A DNA stretch of 64,000 bases from DATKPA01 sp051955985 (lineage in GTDB: Bacteria > Planctomycetota > Phycisphaerae > WQYP01). Positions 1 through 9,130 of the stretch are shown piece by piece. The position numbers and the translations under genes are program-made. The stretch is taken from positions 42,310 through 106,309 of the forward strand of contig JBQCGD010000027.1 of assembly GCA_051955985.1 (NCBI GenBank). Direction: 5' to 3'. The notes under the pieces are model-generated. The model did not search any database, was not told the DNA's origin, and saw only the letters and a program-made list of their open reading frames with translations. Within the stretch, counting starts at the first letter, position 1, and every line of letters begins with the position of its first letter.

Positions 1-1493
1 ATGTTGATCAACCGCGTCACGGAGCTCGGCGCATCGTTCGTGTGCAGCGTCGAGAGCACCAGGTGCCCCGTGAGCGCCGCCTGCACCGCAATGTGCGCGG
101 TTTCCTGGTCGCGGATTTCGCCCAGCATGATCACGTCCGGGTCCTGACGCAGCAGCGCCCGAAGCGCCGCCGCGAACGTCATCCCGATGCGATCCACGAC
201 CTGGATCTGGTTCGCAAATCCCAGGTGGTATTCCACCGGGTCTTCCACCGTGCTGATGTTCATCTTCGCCCCGTCCATGCAGCGAAGGCACGAATAGAGC
301 GTCGTCGTCTTGCCCGAGCCCGTCGGACCGGTGACCAGCATGACGCCGTTGGGACGGTCAATCTGTTTCCGGAGGATGGTCAGCATGTCCTCGGAGAATC
401 CGAGTTGCTCGAGACCAAGCATGATCGACCGGTTGTCCAGGATACGAATCACCGTCTTTTCGCCATACTGCGTCGGGACGGTGGAAACGCGAAGATCCAC
501 GTGCCGGCCATGCACCATCGTGCGGATGCGGCCGTCCTGCGGAAGCCGCCGCTCCGAGATGTCCAGGTTCGCCATGATCTTCAGACGCGAAACCACCGCC
601 GCCTGCATCTGGTGCGGCGGGTTCATCGCCTCGAACATCACGCCGTCAATGCGGTAGCGCACGACCAGCCGCTTCTCGTGCGGCTCAATGTGAATGTCGC
701 TGGCCCCCTGCTTGATCCCGTCGAAAATCAGAAAGTTCACGAGCCGGATGACCGGGCTTTCGCCCGAGGCCTTGGCCAGGTCCGTGACTTCGTCCTTTTC
801 CTCCTCGACGATTTCGAGTTCCTCTTCCCCCATGTCCTTGATGATTTCGTCGAACTTCTCCCCTTCGCTGCTTGTCGCGTTCCCCGCTTCAATCGCCGCC
901 GTGATGTGGCTCTGGCAGACGACGACGATTTTCGTGATCTTCGCGCTGACGCGCCGCTTTACCTCGTCCAGCAGGAACACGTCTGCAGGATCAACCATCC
1001 CCAGCGTCAGTTTGCCCTCGTCAAAATGCACCCCGCAGCAGCCGCGGGTCTTCATGAAATCCGAGGTGAGATAGTCGAACGCCCGCCGATCGAGGTGCTT
1101 GGCATCAAGGCGGTGGTATTTCAGGCCGAGCACTTCCGCGAGCGCCTGCTGGATGTCTTCTTCCGCCGCCGCGCCCATCTCCTGCAGGATCTGCGAAATC
1201 TTCTTGGACTTGCTCGTGTTCTGAACCGTCCGCGCCTGGAGCAGCTTGTCCTGGTCCAGCTTCCCCATCGCGACAAGCACGTCTTCCACCGTCTTGCGCA
1301 CACACGGGGAGGCGCCGGGTTCCGGCGCCCAAAGAGTGGCCAGCGCATCCCCGTTCGAGGGGCTCAGCGGCGCGCCCCGTCCGCCCATTTCGCCCAGCGA
1401 AAGCAGACCCGTCGCCGTATCGACCACCGGAGCATTCGAGCCGGCCTCGGCTTCCATGTCCTCGAGAAGTTGGTCTACCTTGGTTTTCGCCAT
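1..1493 (-). CDS. pilB: PilB/GspE-family secretion ATPase (3' end outside window)
   Basis: This is a hexameric ATPase that powers type IV pilus extension or type II pseudopilus assembly at the cytoplasmic face of the inner membrane. About 497 residues are visible. The start MAKTKVDQLLEDME is the first ATG, 40 bases after the upstream gene. The order is an acidic N-terminal leader, a T2SSE_N-type domain (LDAKHLDRRAF region), then the RecA-like core: Walker A GPTGSGKTTTL near residue 387, the Asp box DPDVIMLGEIRD near 448 and the His box LVLSTLHTN near 480. The reading runs off the left edge, so the C-terminal domain and any zinc tetracysteine motif cannot be seen. It is the last visible gene of the pilMNO-type operon. 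PilB and GspE cannot be separated on the sequence shown; the PilM/N/O neighbours favour a pilus-type label. Confidence 0.93.
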   Translation of the reverse strand, partial: MAKTKVDQLLEDMEAEAGSNAPVVDTATGLLSLGEMGGRGAPLSPSNGDALATLWAPEPGASPCVRKTVEDVLVAMGKLDQDKLLQARTVQNTSKSKKISQILQEMGAAAEEDIQQALAEVLGLKYHRLDAKHLDRRAFDYLTSDFMKTRGCCGVHFDEGKLTLGMVDPADVFLLDEVKRRVSAKITKIVVVCQSHITAAIEAGNATSSEGEKFDEIIKDMGEEELEIVEEEKDEVTDLAKASGESPVIRLVNFLIFDGIKQGASDIHIEPHEKRLVVRYRIDGVMFEAMNPPHQMQAAVVSRLKIMANLDISERRLPQDGRIRTMVHGRHVDLRVSTVPTQYGEKTVIRILDNRSIMLGLEQLGFSEDMLTILRKQIDRPNGVMLVTGPTGSGKTTTLYSCLRCMDGAKMNISTVEDPVEYHLGFANQIQVVDRIGMTFAAALRALLRQDPDVIMLGEIRDQETAHIAVQAALTGHLVLSTLHTNDAPSSVTRLIN

Positions 1494-1533
1494 GATGGGC
1501 TGTTCCTCACAGGGATCTGGTCGCGCGCCGTTG

Positions 1534-2199
1534 TTACTGATCGATGCTCGCCTGCGCGAGTTTCAGCTCGAAGCGGTTCTCGCCGTACTTGAAAATCACC
1601 CGGTTCGCCTCGATCGACGCGACCGTCAGGTCCCCGATCTTCGCATTGATCGTCAGCATCCGGTTGTTCACCATCGCGATCGGTGTGCGACCCAGCATCA
1701 CGCTCTGCAGCTTCAGCGTGGCGAATGTTTCCGCCACCTTCTTGAGCTTCTCGTTGGGCACCTCGGTCACCATCGCCGGGCCCGACGGCACTTCCACCTT
1801 GTCGTCGTTGGCGAACGGATCGTGCGCAAGCTCCGGCGCTTCCTTCGAATCGCCGCCGAAATACGCGTGGAACATCTTCATCAGCTTGTCCGTGTCGCGG
1901 AACAGGCTGTCCAGTTGGTCCGCCTTGCCGTTCTTTCCCAGCAGGTCGGCAATCGCGGATTTCACCTGCGCCTCGTGCGCCAGCTGGTCAGCGGTCGCCG
2001 CCCGCGGCTTGCTCTGCATGCCCAGCAGGTAGATCACCAGCAGCCCCGCCGCAAATGCCGCGAACAGCACGACCGTCGGCCCGTTCACCTTCGGCTTGCT
2101 CGGTTCGTCCGTGTACTCGGCCCCGCCGCTGCCTTCGCCGCCGCCGACGCCCAGCGGCATCTGCACGTCTTCGTCTGCATTTTTCCAGTCTTCGCTCAC
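1534..2199 (-). CDS. Single-pass inner-membrane protein, PilP/GspC-like role suspected
   Basis: This is a 221-aa protein with an acidic cytoplasmic N-terminus, one transmembrane segment (about residues 43-60, VVLFAAFAAGLLVIYLLGM), a central linker and a C-terminal beta-rich segment with the pattern ML.INAKIGDLTVASI..NRVIFKYGENRFELKL. That last pattern resembles the homology-region fold of GspC/PilP proteins, which link the inner-membrane platform to the secretin. Its start overlaps the stop of the PilO-like gene by 4 bases (ATGA), so the two are probably translationally coupled. The identity with PilP is inferred from position and this pattern only. Unlike a classical PilP it lacks a lipobox. 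Confidence 0.7.
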   Translation of the reverse strand: MSEDWKNADEDVQMPLGVGGGEGSGGAEYTDEPSKPKVNGPTVVLFAAFAAGLLVIYLLGMQSKPRAATADQLAHEAQVKSAIADLLGKNGKADQLDSLFRDTDKLMKMFHAYFGGDSKEAPELAHDPFANDDKVEVPSGPAMVTEVPNEKLKKVAETFATLKLQSVMLGRTPIAMVNNRMLTINAKIGDLTVASIEANRVIFKYGENRFELKLAQASIDQ

Positions 2200-2759
2200 T
2201 GTGCCACCGCCACTTTCTCGCCGCTCTCGAAGTAAACCGTCAGCGTCATGTCGACCTGCACGTTGCCCGGCACCTTTTCGTCCGCCTGGATCGACATATC
2301 CGTGATCCGCGTCAGCCGCTTGAGTTGCCGTTCCACATCGGATAGGAACCGGTAAAAACCGTCCTTCATCGGGCCCGTGATCACCATGCGGATCGACTGG
2401 CTGCTGTACGTCGATTTTTCAATGACCGGGTTCGTCCGCACGCTCTTGATGTTCAGGTGGTTCTTGACCGCAAGGTTCCACACGTCGTTGTAGACCGCCT
2501 CGGTCTCCTTCGCCGTCGGCAGCTTGTGCTCCAGCAACGCCACCACTTCGTGCAGTTGCTGGATCTCCGTTTCCATGTTCTTCGTCGGGGATTTCTGCAG
2601 CTTGTCCGCCAGCTCCTGCAGCTTCTCCGCCTTCTCCTGTGTCCGTGCTTTCACGTCGGCAAGATGCACGTCCAGCGGCTTGAAGAGCATGAAATACGCC
2701 GCCACCGGCATCGCCAGGAGCAGCACGAAAAAGATGAATGTCCGTGGTCCGAATTGCAT
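2196..2759 (-). CDS. pilO: PilO-like pilus/secretion inner-membrane protein
   Basis: This 187-aa protein begins with an N-terminal transmembrane helix (about residues 7-26), followed by a coiled coil rich in K/E/Q/L (about 35-80, including ADVKARTQEKAEKLQELADK), and then a small ferredoxin-like periplasmic domain ending in a beta strand (VDMTLTVYFESGEKV). This is the usual PilO/GspM architecture. PilO pairs with PilN and aligns the pilus machine in the periplasm. It sits 34 bases after the PilN-like gene and overlaps the next gene by 4 bases. Assignment rests on architecture and gene order; the primary sequence of this family is poorly conserved. Confidence 0.78.
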   Translation of the reverse strand: MQFGPRTFIFFVLLLAMPVAAYFMLFKPLDVHLADVKARTQEKAEKLQELADKLQKSPTKNMETEIQQLHEVVALLEHKLPTAKETEAVYNDVWNLAVKNHLNIKSVRTNPVIEKSTYSSQSIRMVITGPMKDGFYRFLSDVERQLKRLTRITDMSIQADEKVPGNVQVDMTLTVYFESGEKVAVAQ

Positions 2760-2793
2760 ATCTCACCTTCCGGCAGGCCGGCCTTTCTGTTAC

Positions 2794-3513
2794 TCAGTGC
2801 GAATCAGCCGCGGAACTCAGGGCATCCGAGCCCGTCATCTGCCGCAGGTCCGCTTTCGGATTGATCTTCATCTCCACGTGGAATTTCCGGATCACTTCCG
2901 AATCCTCCGTGTTGTCCTTCTTGGCCTCCTCCGCGAACAGCAGGTTTACGTCCGACAGCAGGTTGCTCTTGTTCAACGCGCTCACGTACTGCGTCACCTG
3001 GCTGTCGTTGCTCGCCGTCCCCACGATGTCGATGTTCACTTGCACCTCGGGCGGCTTCTCCGGCTCCGGCGGCAGATGGGCCGCTTCGCGCTTCTTCTTT
3101 TCCTCTTCGCTGATCGGCGGCCGCGGCAGTTCCTTGCTCTTGAGCTCGAAGTCAACCAGGTTCACCCCCTTGGGCTGCAGTCGCGCCAGCTCCTCCAGCA
3201 ACGCGCTCCGGCGGACCTTCTCCATCAGCATGGTCGTCAGTTCCGCCTTCTGCATCATCTTGGCCTTCTCGCGGTCGATCTCCTGCACCTCGAGGATCTG
3301 CTTGTTCGCATCCTCAAACTGCTGGTTCACCTGCGCCTCGTAGTCGTAAATCGCCTTCGCCGCGAAGTGCTCCTTGTACCACCACGTGGCCACAATCCCG
3401 GACACCACCACGACGAGAAGCCCGACGCAAATCACGGCCGTTCGCGCCGCCTGTCGCTTCTCAACGTAGTCCTCCGGCAGGAAGTTCATCGACGAATTGG
3501 TCATCTGGCTCAT
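2794..3513 (-). CDS. pilN: PilN-like pilus assembly protein
   Basis: This 239-aa protein starts with a short cytoplasmic tail containing MNFLPEDY, the conserved NLLP-type peptide by which PilN docks into PilM. A single transmembrane helix follows (about residues 26-46), then a coiled-coil segment and a periplasmic domain with the PilN-type strand/helix pattern LLEELARLQPKGVNLVDFEL. A proline/glutamate/lysine-rich loop (about 130-155) precedes the last strands. The gene begins 9 bases after pilM ends. An internal ATG six codons downstream of the first Met would leave MNFLPEDY at the extreme N-terminus and is an equally possible start. Confidence 0.83.
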   Translation of the reverse strand: MSQMTNSSMNFLPEDYVEKRQAARTAVICVGLLVVVVSGIVATWWYKEHFAAKAIYDYEAQVNQQFEDANKQILEVQEIDREKAKMMQKAELTTMLMEKVRRSALLEELARLQPKGVNLVDFELKSKELPRPPISEEEKKKREAAHLPPEPEKPPEVQVNIDIVGTASNDSQVTQYVSALNKSNLLSDVNLLFAEEAKKDNTEDSEVIRKFHVEMKINPKADLRQMTGSDALSSAADSH

Positions 3514-3522
3514 GCGGACCTC

Positions 3523-4719
3523 TTACTCAGACTTTTCGTTCGTTTGCGGGACCAGCCCGATCCCCAGCCCGGCGGCAATCGCCCATCCCGGCTGCGGCTG
3601 ACGCAGATCGACGGTCGTCTTCGCCACCGCGTCCTTCGACAGGCGCGCCAGCGGATCTCCCAGCGTGGCCGGAACGCCGAGGCGCTGCGCAATTTCCTGG
3701 CACAAGGCGATGTGCCGGCTCTCGCCGCCGGTGAAGATCGCGCGATCCACCGTCCGCCCCGGAAAAATGCTCTCGTAATACCGCAGGCACAACTGCAGCT
3801 CCGTGACCAGCTGGTTCACCGGTTCCACCAGCGCCTGCACCACCTTCGTGACCTGTTCTTCCGATGCCCCCTCCTGCCCCGCCGTGCCGTTCTGCTTGCC
3901 CAGCGGATGCGTCTGCGGATCGCCGCCGATCGCCACAACCCCCGCCGGCAGCCGCGGCGCCAGTGCGAGCCGATGCGTCACGTGCACCCGCAGCTCCCGC
4001 GCCTTCGTCACGTCCAGCTTCGTCGCCTCGGCCACCCGCTTGTTGAAGTAGTCCCCGCCAATCGCGATGTGCTTCGCAAACACCATGTTCTTCCCATGCG
4101 CGATCACCACGTGCGTCGCGCCGGCCCCCATGTCGATGAACAGCGTGCTTACCGTCTCATCGCTCTTTCGCCGAAAGATGTGCCCGAAACACTCGATGAG
4201 TGCCGCCGGTTCGGTGTGAATCCCCACCACCTCCAGCTTCGCTTTCGAAAGCACGTTCAGGTGCCGGTCCACCGTATCCCGCGGCGCCGCCAGCACGATC
4301 ACTTCCTGCTTCGCTTCCTGGTTCTGGTAAACCTCCCCCGCGATCGTGTGCCGGATCACCGCCCGCCCCGCATCGAACGGAAGCTTGCCCGCCGCTTCAA
4401 ACGGAAGGGCCTTCACCAGTTCATCGTTCGACATCTTCCCCACCCGCAGATGCTGCACCGCCATGTGGCTCGAAGGCAGGCACGTCACCACCTGTTTCCC
4501 CCGGAATCCGTCGGCCGTCGCCTTGCGGATCGCCTCGCCGATGAAGTTGTCGCGCTCCGCGTGCTTGTTGCGGACCTCCTCCGGGATGACCTCGCACACC
4601 GCCGCCACCAGCCGGTGCTGCCCCTCCTTGCCGGGCTCCACCTGCAACAGCTTGATCGTGTCCGTGCCGATGTCCACGGCGATCGGATTCACGCGACTTG
4701 AAAACCAGGAAAGAACCAT
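3523..4719 (-). CDS. pilM: PilM, actin-like pilus assembly ATPase
   Basis: PilM is a cytoplasmic actin/FtsA-fold protein that binds the PilN tail and organises the pilus inner-membrane complex. The 398-aa reading MVLSWFSSRVNPIAVDIGTD has the phosphate-1 loop (PIAVDIGTDTIKLLQ), the phosphate-2 loop (TLFIDMGAGATHVVIAHG) and the adenosine motif (RAIFTGGESRH). The frame stays open further upstream, but those extra residues are low-complexity, so the internal ATG that places the actin motif about 15 residues in was chosen. It is the first gene of the pilM-N-O-(P)-B operon. No secretin (PilQ) or PilC gene is visible in the window. Confidence 0.92.
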   Translation of the reverse strand: MVLSWFSSRVNPIAVDIGTDTIKLLQVEPGKEGQHRLVAAVCEVIPEEVRNKHAERDNFIGEAIRKATADGFRGKQVVTCLPSSHMAVQHLRVGKMSNDELVKALPFEAAGKLPFDAGRAVIRHTIAGEVYQNQEAKQEVIVLAAPRDTVDRHLNVLSKAKLEVVGIHTEPAALIECFGHIFRRKSDETVSTLFIDMGAGATHVVIAHGKNMVFAKHIAIGGDYFNKRVAEATKLDVTKARELRVHVTHRLALAPRLPAGVVAIGGDPQTHPLGKQNGTAGQEGASEEQVTKVVQALVEPVNQLVTELQLCLRYYESIFPGRTVDRAIFTGGESRHIALCQEIAQRLGVPATLGDPLARLSKDAVAKTTVDLRQPQPGWAIAAGLGIGLVPQTNEKSE

Positions 4720-5009
4720 ACGCCTCACCACAACAAGGGCGCCGAGCGAAGGGCCAACCGACAAAAACGCGGAGAGCCCTTCCCGCACGTGGAAACTATC
4801 GACGGGGCAACTTGGGTGGTTTAGATGGGATGGTGGGTATTCACAATAAAGACAACCCGAAGGGCGCAATAATATCGCCCGCCCCAGTCTTGTTGCCGCA
4901 CGGCGTGACCGCCCGCCCCCGCAGCGTCAAACCAACCTTCCGACAGCTCCCGCCACGGCAACCCCCGACGTCGCCACCGCTCGACCACCCTCCTGACGCT
5001 TATCGGATC

Positions 5010-5933
5010 TCACCCCGCGACAGTACCCCCTACCTTGGCGCTTCCCGCCATTGCGTCCTCCCCCCTCCCTTCACCCGCCGCCGCAGGCCCCGGAAGCCCC
5101 GAACCCGCCGCCACCTCCGGCGCCAACTGCTCCCCGCACTCCGGACATATCGGACGCGTCAGTTGGTGCAGGTTGTATCCGCACTTCGGGCACCGCGGCT
5201 CCTCCACCTCCACCCTTATCCGCAGCCGGCACCCGGAACAGTACCCCGACCCCAGCGGCACGTCTTGAAACTTCTTGCAGCGCGGGCACTGCAGGTGAAT
5301 CACCTCCCCTACCATGCTCAGAACGTCCGGGACCTTCACCGCCAGAAAACGCCCCAACAGCAGCACCGCCAGGACGCCCGCCACGCTCAACACCATCGAC
5401 GCCAGGAAACAGGTCTCCGCGTCCCGCATCACCGACCAACTGTCCGCCCAGATCAACCCCATGAAAATTGCCGTCGCCACTGTCATCGACGCCACCGTTC
5501 CGATCTGCAGCAGCCTTCCGAGGACGTTCAAACGTTGCGCGTAGACAAACGCGATGAGGCACAGGAAAGCCGCCCACACGATCCCCGTCCCCACCACTTC
5601 GCCCGCCAGTTCCAGCAGCTTCTGGTCCCCCGGTGCCACCGGTCCGCGGAACCGGCGCGAATCGATCCAGATCATGAACACCGGCAGTACTACGACGTTG
5701 ATGCCTGCAAGCAATGCCCCCACCGCGGCAATCCACTGAAGCCCGCGCCTTTCCATCGCAGGCAGCGCGGCAAAACTCAGCAGGATCATGAAACCCACCC
5801 CCAGTGCGCTCACCAGGATGCTGTCATACAGCAACGGCCGGCCTCCCAGGAAAATCGCCGCGACCGTGGCAGTCGTGGCAATTCCCACCAGCACGATCAG
5901 GACCATCAGATAAACGCGTTTGAATTGCGGCAT
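5010..5933 (-). CDS. Multi-pass membrane protein with C-terminal double zinc ribbon
   Basis: This is a 307-aa protein of unknown function. It has about six hydrophobic segments in the first 215 residues, then a cytoplasmic tail with CPRCKKFQDVPLGSGYCSGC and CPKCGYNLHQLTRPICPECG, two zinc-ribbon-like cysteine sets, and a Gly/Ala/Pro-rich end. The CGYNL...CPECG signature recurs in two other proteins of this window (13390-13683 and 45442-46353) and is common in Planctomycetes. The start at MPQFKRVYL is preferred over an upstream Met because GGGAG lies at good spacing before it. It stands alone on the minus strand between pilM and the EF-G paralogue. Confidence 0.8.
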   Translation of the reverse strand: MPQFKRVYLMVLIVLVGIATTATVAAIFLGGRPLLYDSILVSALGVGFMILLSFAALPAMERRGLQWIAAVGALLAGINVVVLPVFMIWIDSRRFRGPVAPGDQKLLELAGEVVGTGIVWAAFLCLIAFVYAQRLNVLGRLLQIGTVASMTVATAIFMGLIWADSWSVMRDAETCFLASMVLSVAGVLAVLLLGRFLAVKVPDVLSMVGEVIHLQCPRCKKFQDVPLGSGYCSGCRLRIRVEVEEPRCPKCGYNLHQLTRPICPECGEQLAPEVAAGSGLPGPAAAGEGRGEDAMAGSAKVGGTVAG

Positions 5934-6049
5934 CCGGCACTCCCGCAAAATCGATCTGCCTTCCCCTTATACGATAACGCGGAAGCGCGGTTCGCCAGCC
6001 ATTGTCTTCGCATTTTTCGACACGACCTCTCTTCTCCCGCTGACTCCCG

Positions 6050-6088
6050 CAAAAGCAGAAGCGGCGCCCTCCGCCGGGCGCCGCTTCT
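6050..6088 (-). terminator. Terminator of the EF-G paralogue
   Basis: There is a perfect 13-bp stem (6057-6069 with 6076-6088, AGAAGCGGCGCCC) and a 6-base loop. Read on the minus strand the hairpin is followed by a short T run (GCTTTTG). It lies 29 bases beyond the stop of the EF-G-like gene, as expected for an intrinsic terminator. Confidence 0.8.
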
Positions 6089-6116
6089 TGAAAAGATAGC
6101 TGCCCCCCCTCCCCCA

Positions 6117-8168
6117 TCACTCGGCCTCCTCCTTCGGCTTGTACGCCGCCACAATCTTCGACTGCACGTTCGGAGGAACCACATCATAATGACTGAATTC
6201 CATGATGAAACTCCCCTGCCCGCTCGTCACGCTGCGAAGCTGATTGTTGTACGTCATCACCTCGGCCAGCGGTGCCACCGCGCGAATCGCCGACATTCCC
6301 CCCGGAAGCGTGTCCACCCCGTTGATCCGCCCACGCCGCCCGTTCAAATCACCCGTGATGTCCCCCACATATTTCTCCGGCACCGCAATCTCCATGTTCA
6401 CGATCGGCTCCAGCAGCGCCGGCCGCGCCTTCTGGATCGCATCCTTCAACGCATACTTCCCCGCCGTCCGGAACGCAATGTCCTTCGAATCCACCGGGTG
6501 GTGCTTCCCGTCGTACACAATCACCTTGATGTCCTGCACCGGATACCCCGCAATCGCCCCGCCCGACAGCACATCGTGCACCCCCTTCTCCACCGACGGA
6601 ATGTACTGCCCCGGGATCGTCCCGCCAAAAACATCGTTCACGAACTCATACCCCTGCCCACGTTCCAGCGGCTCCACACGCAAGTACACCTCGCCGAACT
6701 GCCCCCCCCCCCCCCTCTGCTTCTTTTGCCGATAGTGCCCCTCCGCCATGCTCGTGATCGTCTCCCCGTACGCAAACTTCGGCGGCTTCGTCGTCACCTC
6801 CAGGTTGAACCGGTTCTTCATCTTCTCCAGCATCACCCGCAGGTGCAGGTCCCCCACCCCGTGAATCACCATCTCGTGCGTCTGGGGGTCATGCGTCGTC
6901 TTGAACGTCGGATCCTCTTCCGCCAGCTTCGACAGCGCTCCCGAAATCTTCACCTCGTCGCCCCGGCTCTTCGGCTCGATCGCCAGCGAGAACATCGGCG
7001 TCGGATACTTCGGCGTGATCGGCTTCCACTCGTTCGGCGTTCCCGGCTCGTGCAGAATCTGGTCCACGTGGATGTCTTCCACCTTCGCCAGCGCCACGAT
7101 ATCCCCCGCATACGCCATCGCGCTGATCTCCGGATGATCACGCCCCTCCACCTTCAAGACATGCCCCGTCTTGTGCGACTTCTTCTCGTCCCCGCATACG
7201 AACATCGTGCTGCTGTCCATCTTCCCCTGCAATATGCGCAGCATCGCCAGCTTCCCGACATACGGGTCGGTCGTCACTTTGAACACGTGCGCCAGCAGCG
7301 GCTTGTCCGCATCGCAGGGGATCTCCAGCGTCTCCTCCCCCTTCTTGAGCCGCTTGCACTTGGCCGTTTCCGGGCTCGGGATATCCTCCACCAGGATGTG
7401 CAGCAGGTCGTCTATCCCCACTTCTCCCTTCGCCGCGGTGAACAGGATCGGAACCACGTGCCCTGCGTTCATCGATTTGATGAAGTACTCCCGCAGTTCC
7501 CCCAGCGGTATCTCCTGGCCCGCGAGATACTTTTCCATCTCCGCGTCGTCGATTTCCACGACCGATTCCACCATCTCCTGGTGAATCGCCTTCACGTCCC
7601 CGAAATCCGTGCTGCCCCGGTCCTGGTCAAAACAGTCCAGCACGTCGCGGCCGTAATCCTTCGGCAGATTGATGCAGTGCAGCTCCGGACCGAACGTCTC
7701 CTTCAGCGTCGAAACCAGGTCCTCCAGCTGCGAGAGTTCCTTCAGCTTGTCGATCTTGTTGACCACGATCATCCGCGCCAGCCCCATTTCCCCCGCCGCA
7801 TGGTACAGCCGCCGCGTGTTCGTCTCGATCCCCGTCTCCGCATTCACCACGATCACCGCGGTTTCAACGGCCGGCAGCGCCGCCAGCGCCTGGCCTATGA
7901 AATCGGGGTAACCCGGCGTGTCGATCAGGTTGATCTCCTTCCCCTGGTGCGTCGCAAAAAGCAGCGTCGTGCACGTCGAGTGCTTGTGCTGCTTCGCCTC
8001 CGGCTCGAAATCCGATACCGTGTTCCCCTCCTCCACAGCGCCCATTCTCGTGATGATCCCACAACGGTGCAGCATGGCTTCTGCGAGTGTCGTTTTGCCG
8101 GCCCCGCCATGTCCAACAAGTACAATGTTGCGGATGTCACCGGGCCGGTAGGAACCTACAGAGGGCAT
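6117..8168 (-). CDS. EF-G-like translational GTPase (EF-G-2 type paralogue)
   Basis: This 683-aa translational GTPase has the EF-G domain layout. G1 is GHGGAGKT (19-26), G3 is DTPGYPDF (83-90) and G4 is NKID (137-140), followed by domains II-V. The G1 and G3 motifs differ from canonical FusA (AHIDAGKT, DTPGHVDF) and match the EF-G-2/EF-G-like branch found beside a normal FusA in many bacteria, whose ribosomal role is unclear. The start was chosen at MPSVGSYRPG because AAAGGAG sits 8 bases upstream; the frame is open further 5' without a site. The domain IV loop KKQRGGGGQFGEV is encoded through an uninterrupted run of 14 G (plus-strand C at 6702-6715, about residues 485-489), an obvious slippage hazard. 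Confidence 0.93.
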   Translation of the reverse strand: MPSVGSYRPGDIRNIVLVGHGGAGKTTLAEAMLHRCGIITRMGAVEEGNTVSDFEPEAKQHKHSTCTTLLFATHQGKEINLIDTPGYPDFIGQALAALPAVETAVIVVNAETGIETNTRRLYHAAGEMGLARMIVVNKIDKLKELSQLEDLVSTLKETFGPELHCINLPKDYGRDVLDCFDQDRGSTDFGDVKAIHQEMVESVVEIDDAEMEKYLAGQEIPLGELREYFIKSMNAGHVVPILFTAAKGEVGIDDLLHILVEDIPSPETAKCKRLKKGEETLEIPCDADKPLLAHVFKVTTDPYVGKLAMLRILQGKMDSSTMFVCGDEKKSHKTGHVLKVEGRDHPEISAMAYAGDIVALAKVEDIHVDQILHEPGTPNEWKPITPKYPTPMFSLAIEPKSRGDEVKISGALSKLAEEDPTFKTTHDPQTHEMVIHGVGDLHLRVMLEKMKNRFNLEVTTKPPKFAYGETITSMAEGHYRQKKQRGGGGQFGEVYLRVEPLERGQGYEFVNDVFGGTIPGQYIPSVEKGVHDVLSGGAIAGYPVQDIKVIVYDGKHHPVDSKDIAFRTAGKYALKDAIQKARPALLEPIVNMEIAVPEKYVGDITGDLNGRRGRINGVDTLPGGMSAIRAVAPLAEVMTYNNQLRSVTSGQGSFIMEFSHYDVVPPNVQSKIVAAYKPKEEAE

Positions 8169-8436
8169 ACAAAACGCTCCTTTCGGGAAGCGGGTGCCTT
8201 CCCATGGGAGCCTCGTGGGGATCGGCGCGAAGTGAGGCGAACGGGCGTCCGCCAGAGCCGATGCGCGGGGCCACATGCCGGACTATACAGCGCGCACGCC
8301 CCCGGGGAAATCGTAAAACGCCGGATCCACGCATAGGGGACCCCTCCCGCCATTACCGGTCCCCCGGAAGCATTTCCCCCTGTCTCACCCCCTATCCGAC
8401 CATATCTCAACCATGGCCATCGCTTCACCCGCGCGA

Positions 8437-8874
8437 TCAACGCTCCCCCATCCGCGAGGCCACCAGCCCTGCTGCCAGCCCTCCCAGCGTGTACACCGCC
8501 AGCGTCAGCAGCTCCGTGCGCGGCGTCTTCTTCCCGGGAGGCTGCCCAAGTCCCAACGGTTCGGGCAAGAGTATCGCCCCGATCCCAAGCGCCGCCCCCA
8601 GCAGCGTCCCCCGCAGCGGCGCCCGCTTTCCCGTTCCGACCAGTGCATACGTCGCCGCGTTGGACGCAAGATCCGCGACCAGTGTGGATTCGAATAGTGC
8701 CTGCCCGCGCGGTGCATTCATGCCCGCCGTCGATAGGATCTTTTTCAAACCGCGAGCCCCGAGAATGTCCATCCGCGGCGCCCCCGGGAGGTGGCTGTGA
8801 CGAATCGTTTCATGGGCAAGCGTCAGAGTACAGGCGCCCGCGAGTCCACCGATCATTGCTCCGCCGAGGCTCAT
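8437..8874 (-). CDS. Small hydrophobic membrane protein, unknown function
   Basis: This 145-aa protein has a Gly/Ala-rich hydrophobic N-terminus (MSLGGAMIGGLAGACTLTLAHE) and further hydrophobic stretches near residues 70-105 and 120-140, so it is probably an inner-membrane protein. The central part (RMDILGARGLKKILSTAGM) is amphipathic. A strong ribosome binding site GAGGAGG precedes the ATG. I do not recognise the family. It is transcribed alone, with about 250 bases to the next gene on either side. Confidence 0.7.
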   Translation of the reverse strand: MSLGGAMIGGLAGACTLTLAHETIRHSHLPGAPRMDILGARGLKKILSTAGMNAPRGQALFESTLVADLASNAATYALVGTGKRAPLRGTLLGAALGIGAILLPEPLGLGQPPGKKTPRTELLTLAVYTLGGLAAGLVASRMGER

Positions 8875-9130
8875 GGCAAGCTCCTCCTCAATGCCGTCAC
8901 GTCAACATGGTTGAGCAATAATCGTTCCGCGGAACTGGTGAGCCGCACCCCGCACGGTAAAATCCTACCGCAATTCGCTTGGGCTGAGGTTGAATATGGA
9001 AGTCGCCCCCTGCTGTTGCGCGGTGTGGTTCCTCGCCGTCGGCGTGCTCGCGCTCATCGCCCGCGAGTTGTTCTCCCCCCCGAAAACCCCGCCCGCTTCC
9101 CCAGGAGCATTCCCCGGAGAACGACTCCGC

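Noticed and set aside
2524..4701. A 725-codon open frame on the plus strand
   Set aside because: It is antisense to pilM and the PilN-like gene, whose motifs are clear; composition is typical of a shadow frame.
4698..8336. A 1212-codon open frame on the plus strand
   Set aside because: It runs antisense to the intact EF-G paralogue, is Arg/His/Pro-rich and has no domain; it is a high-GC shadow.
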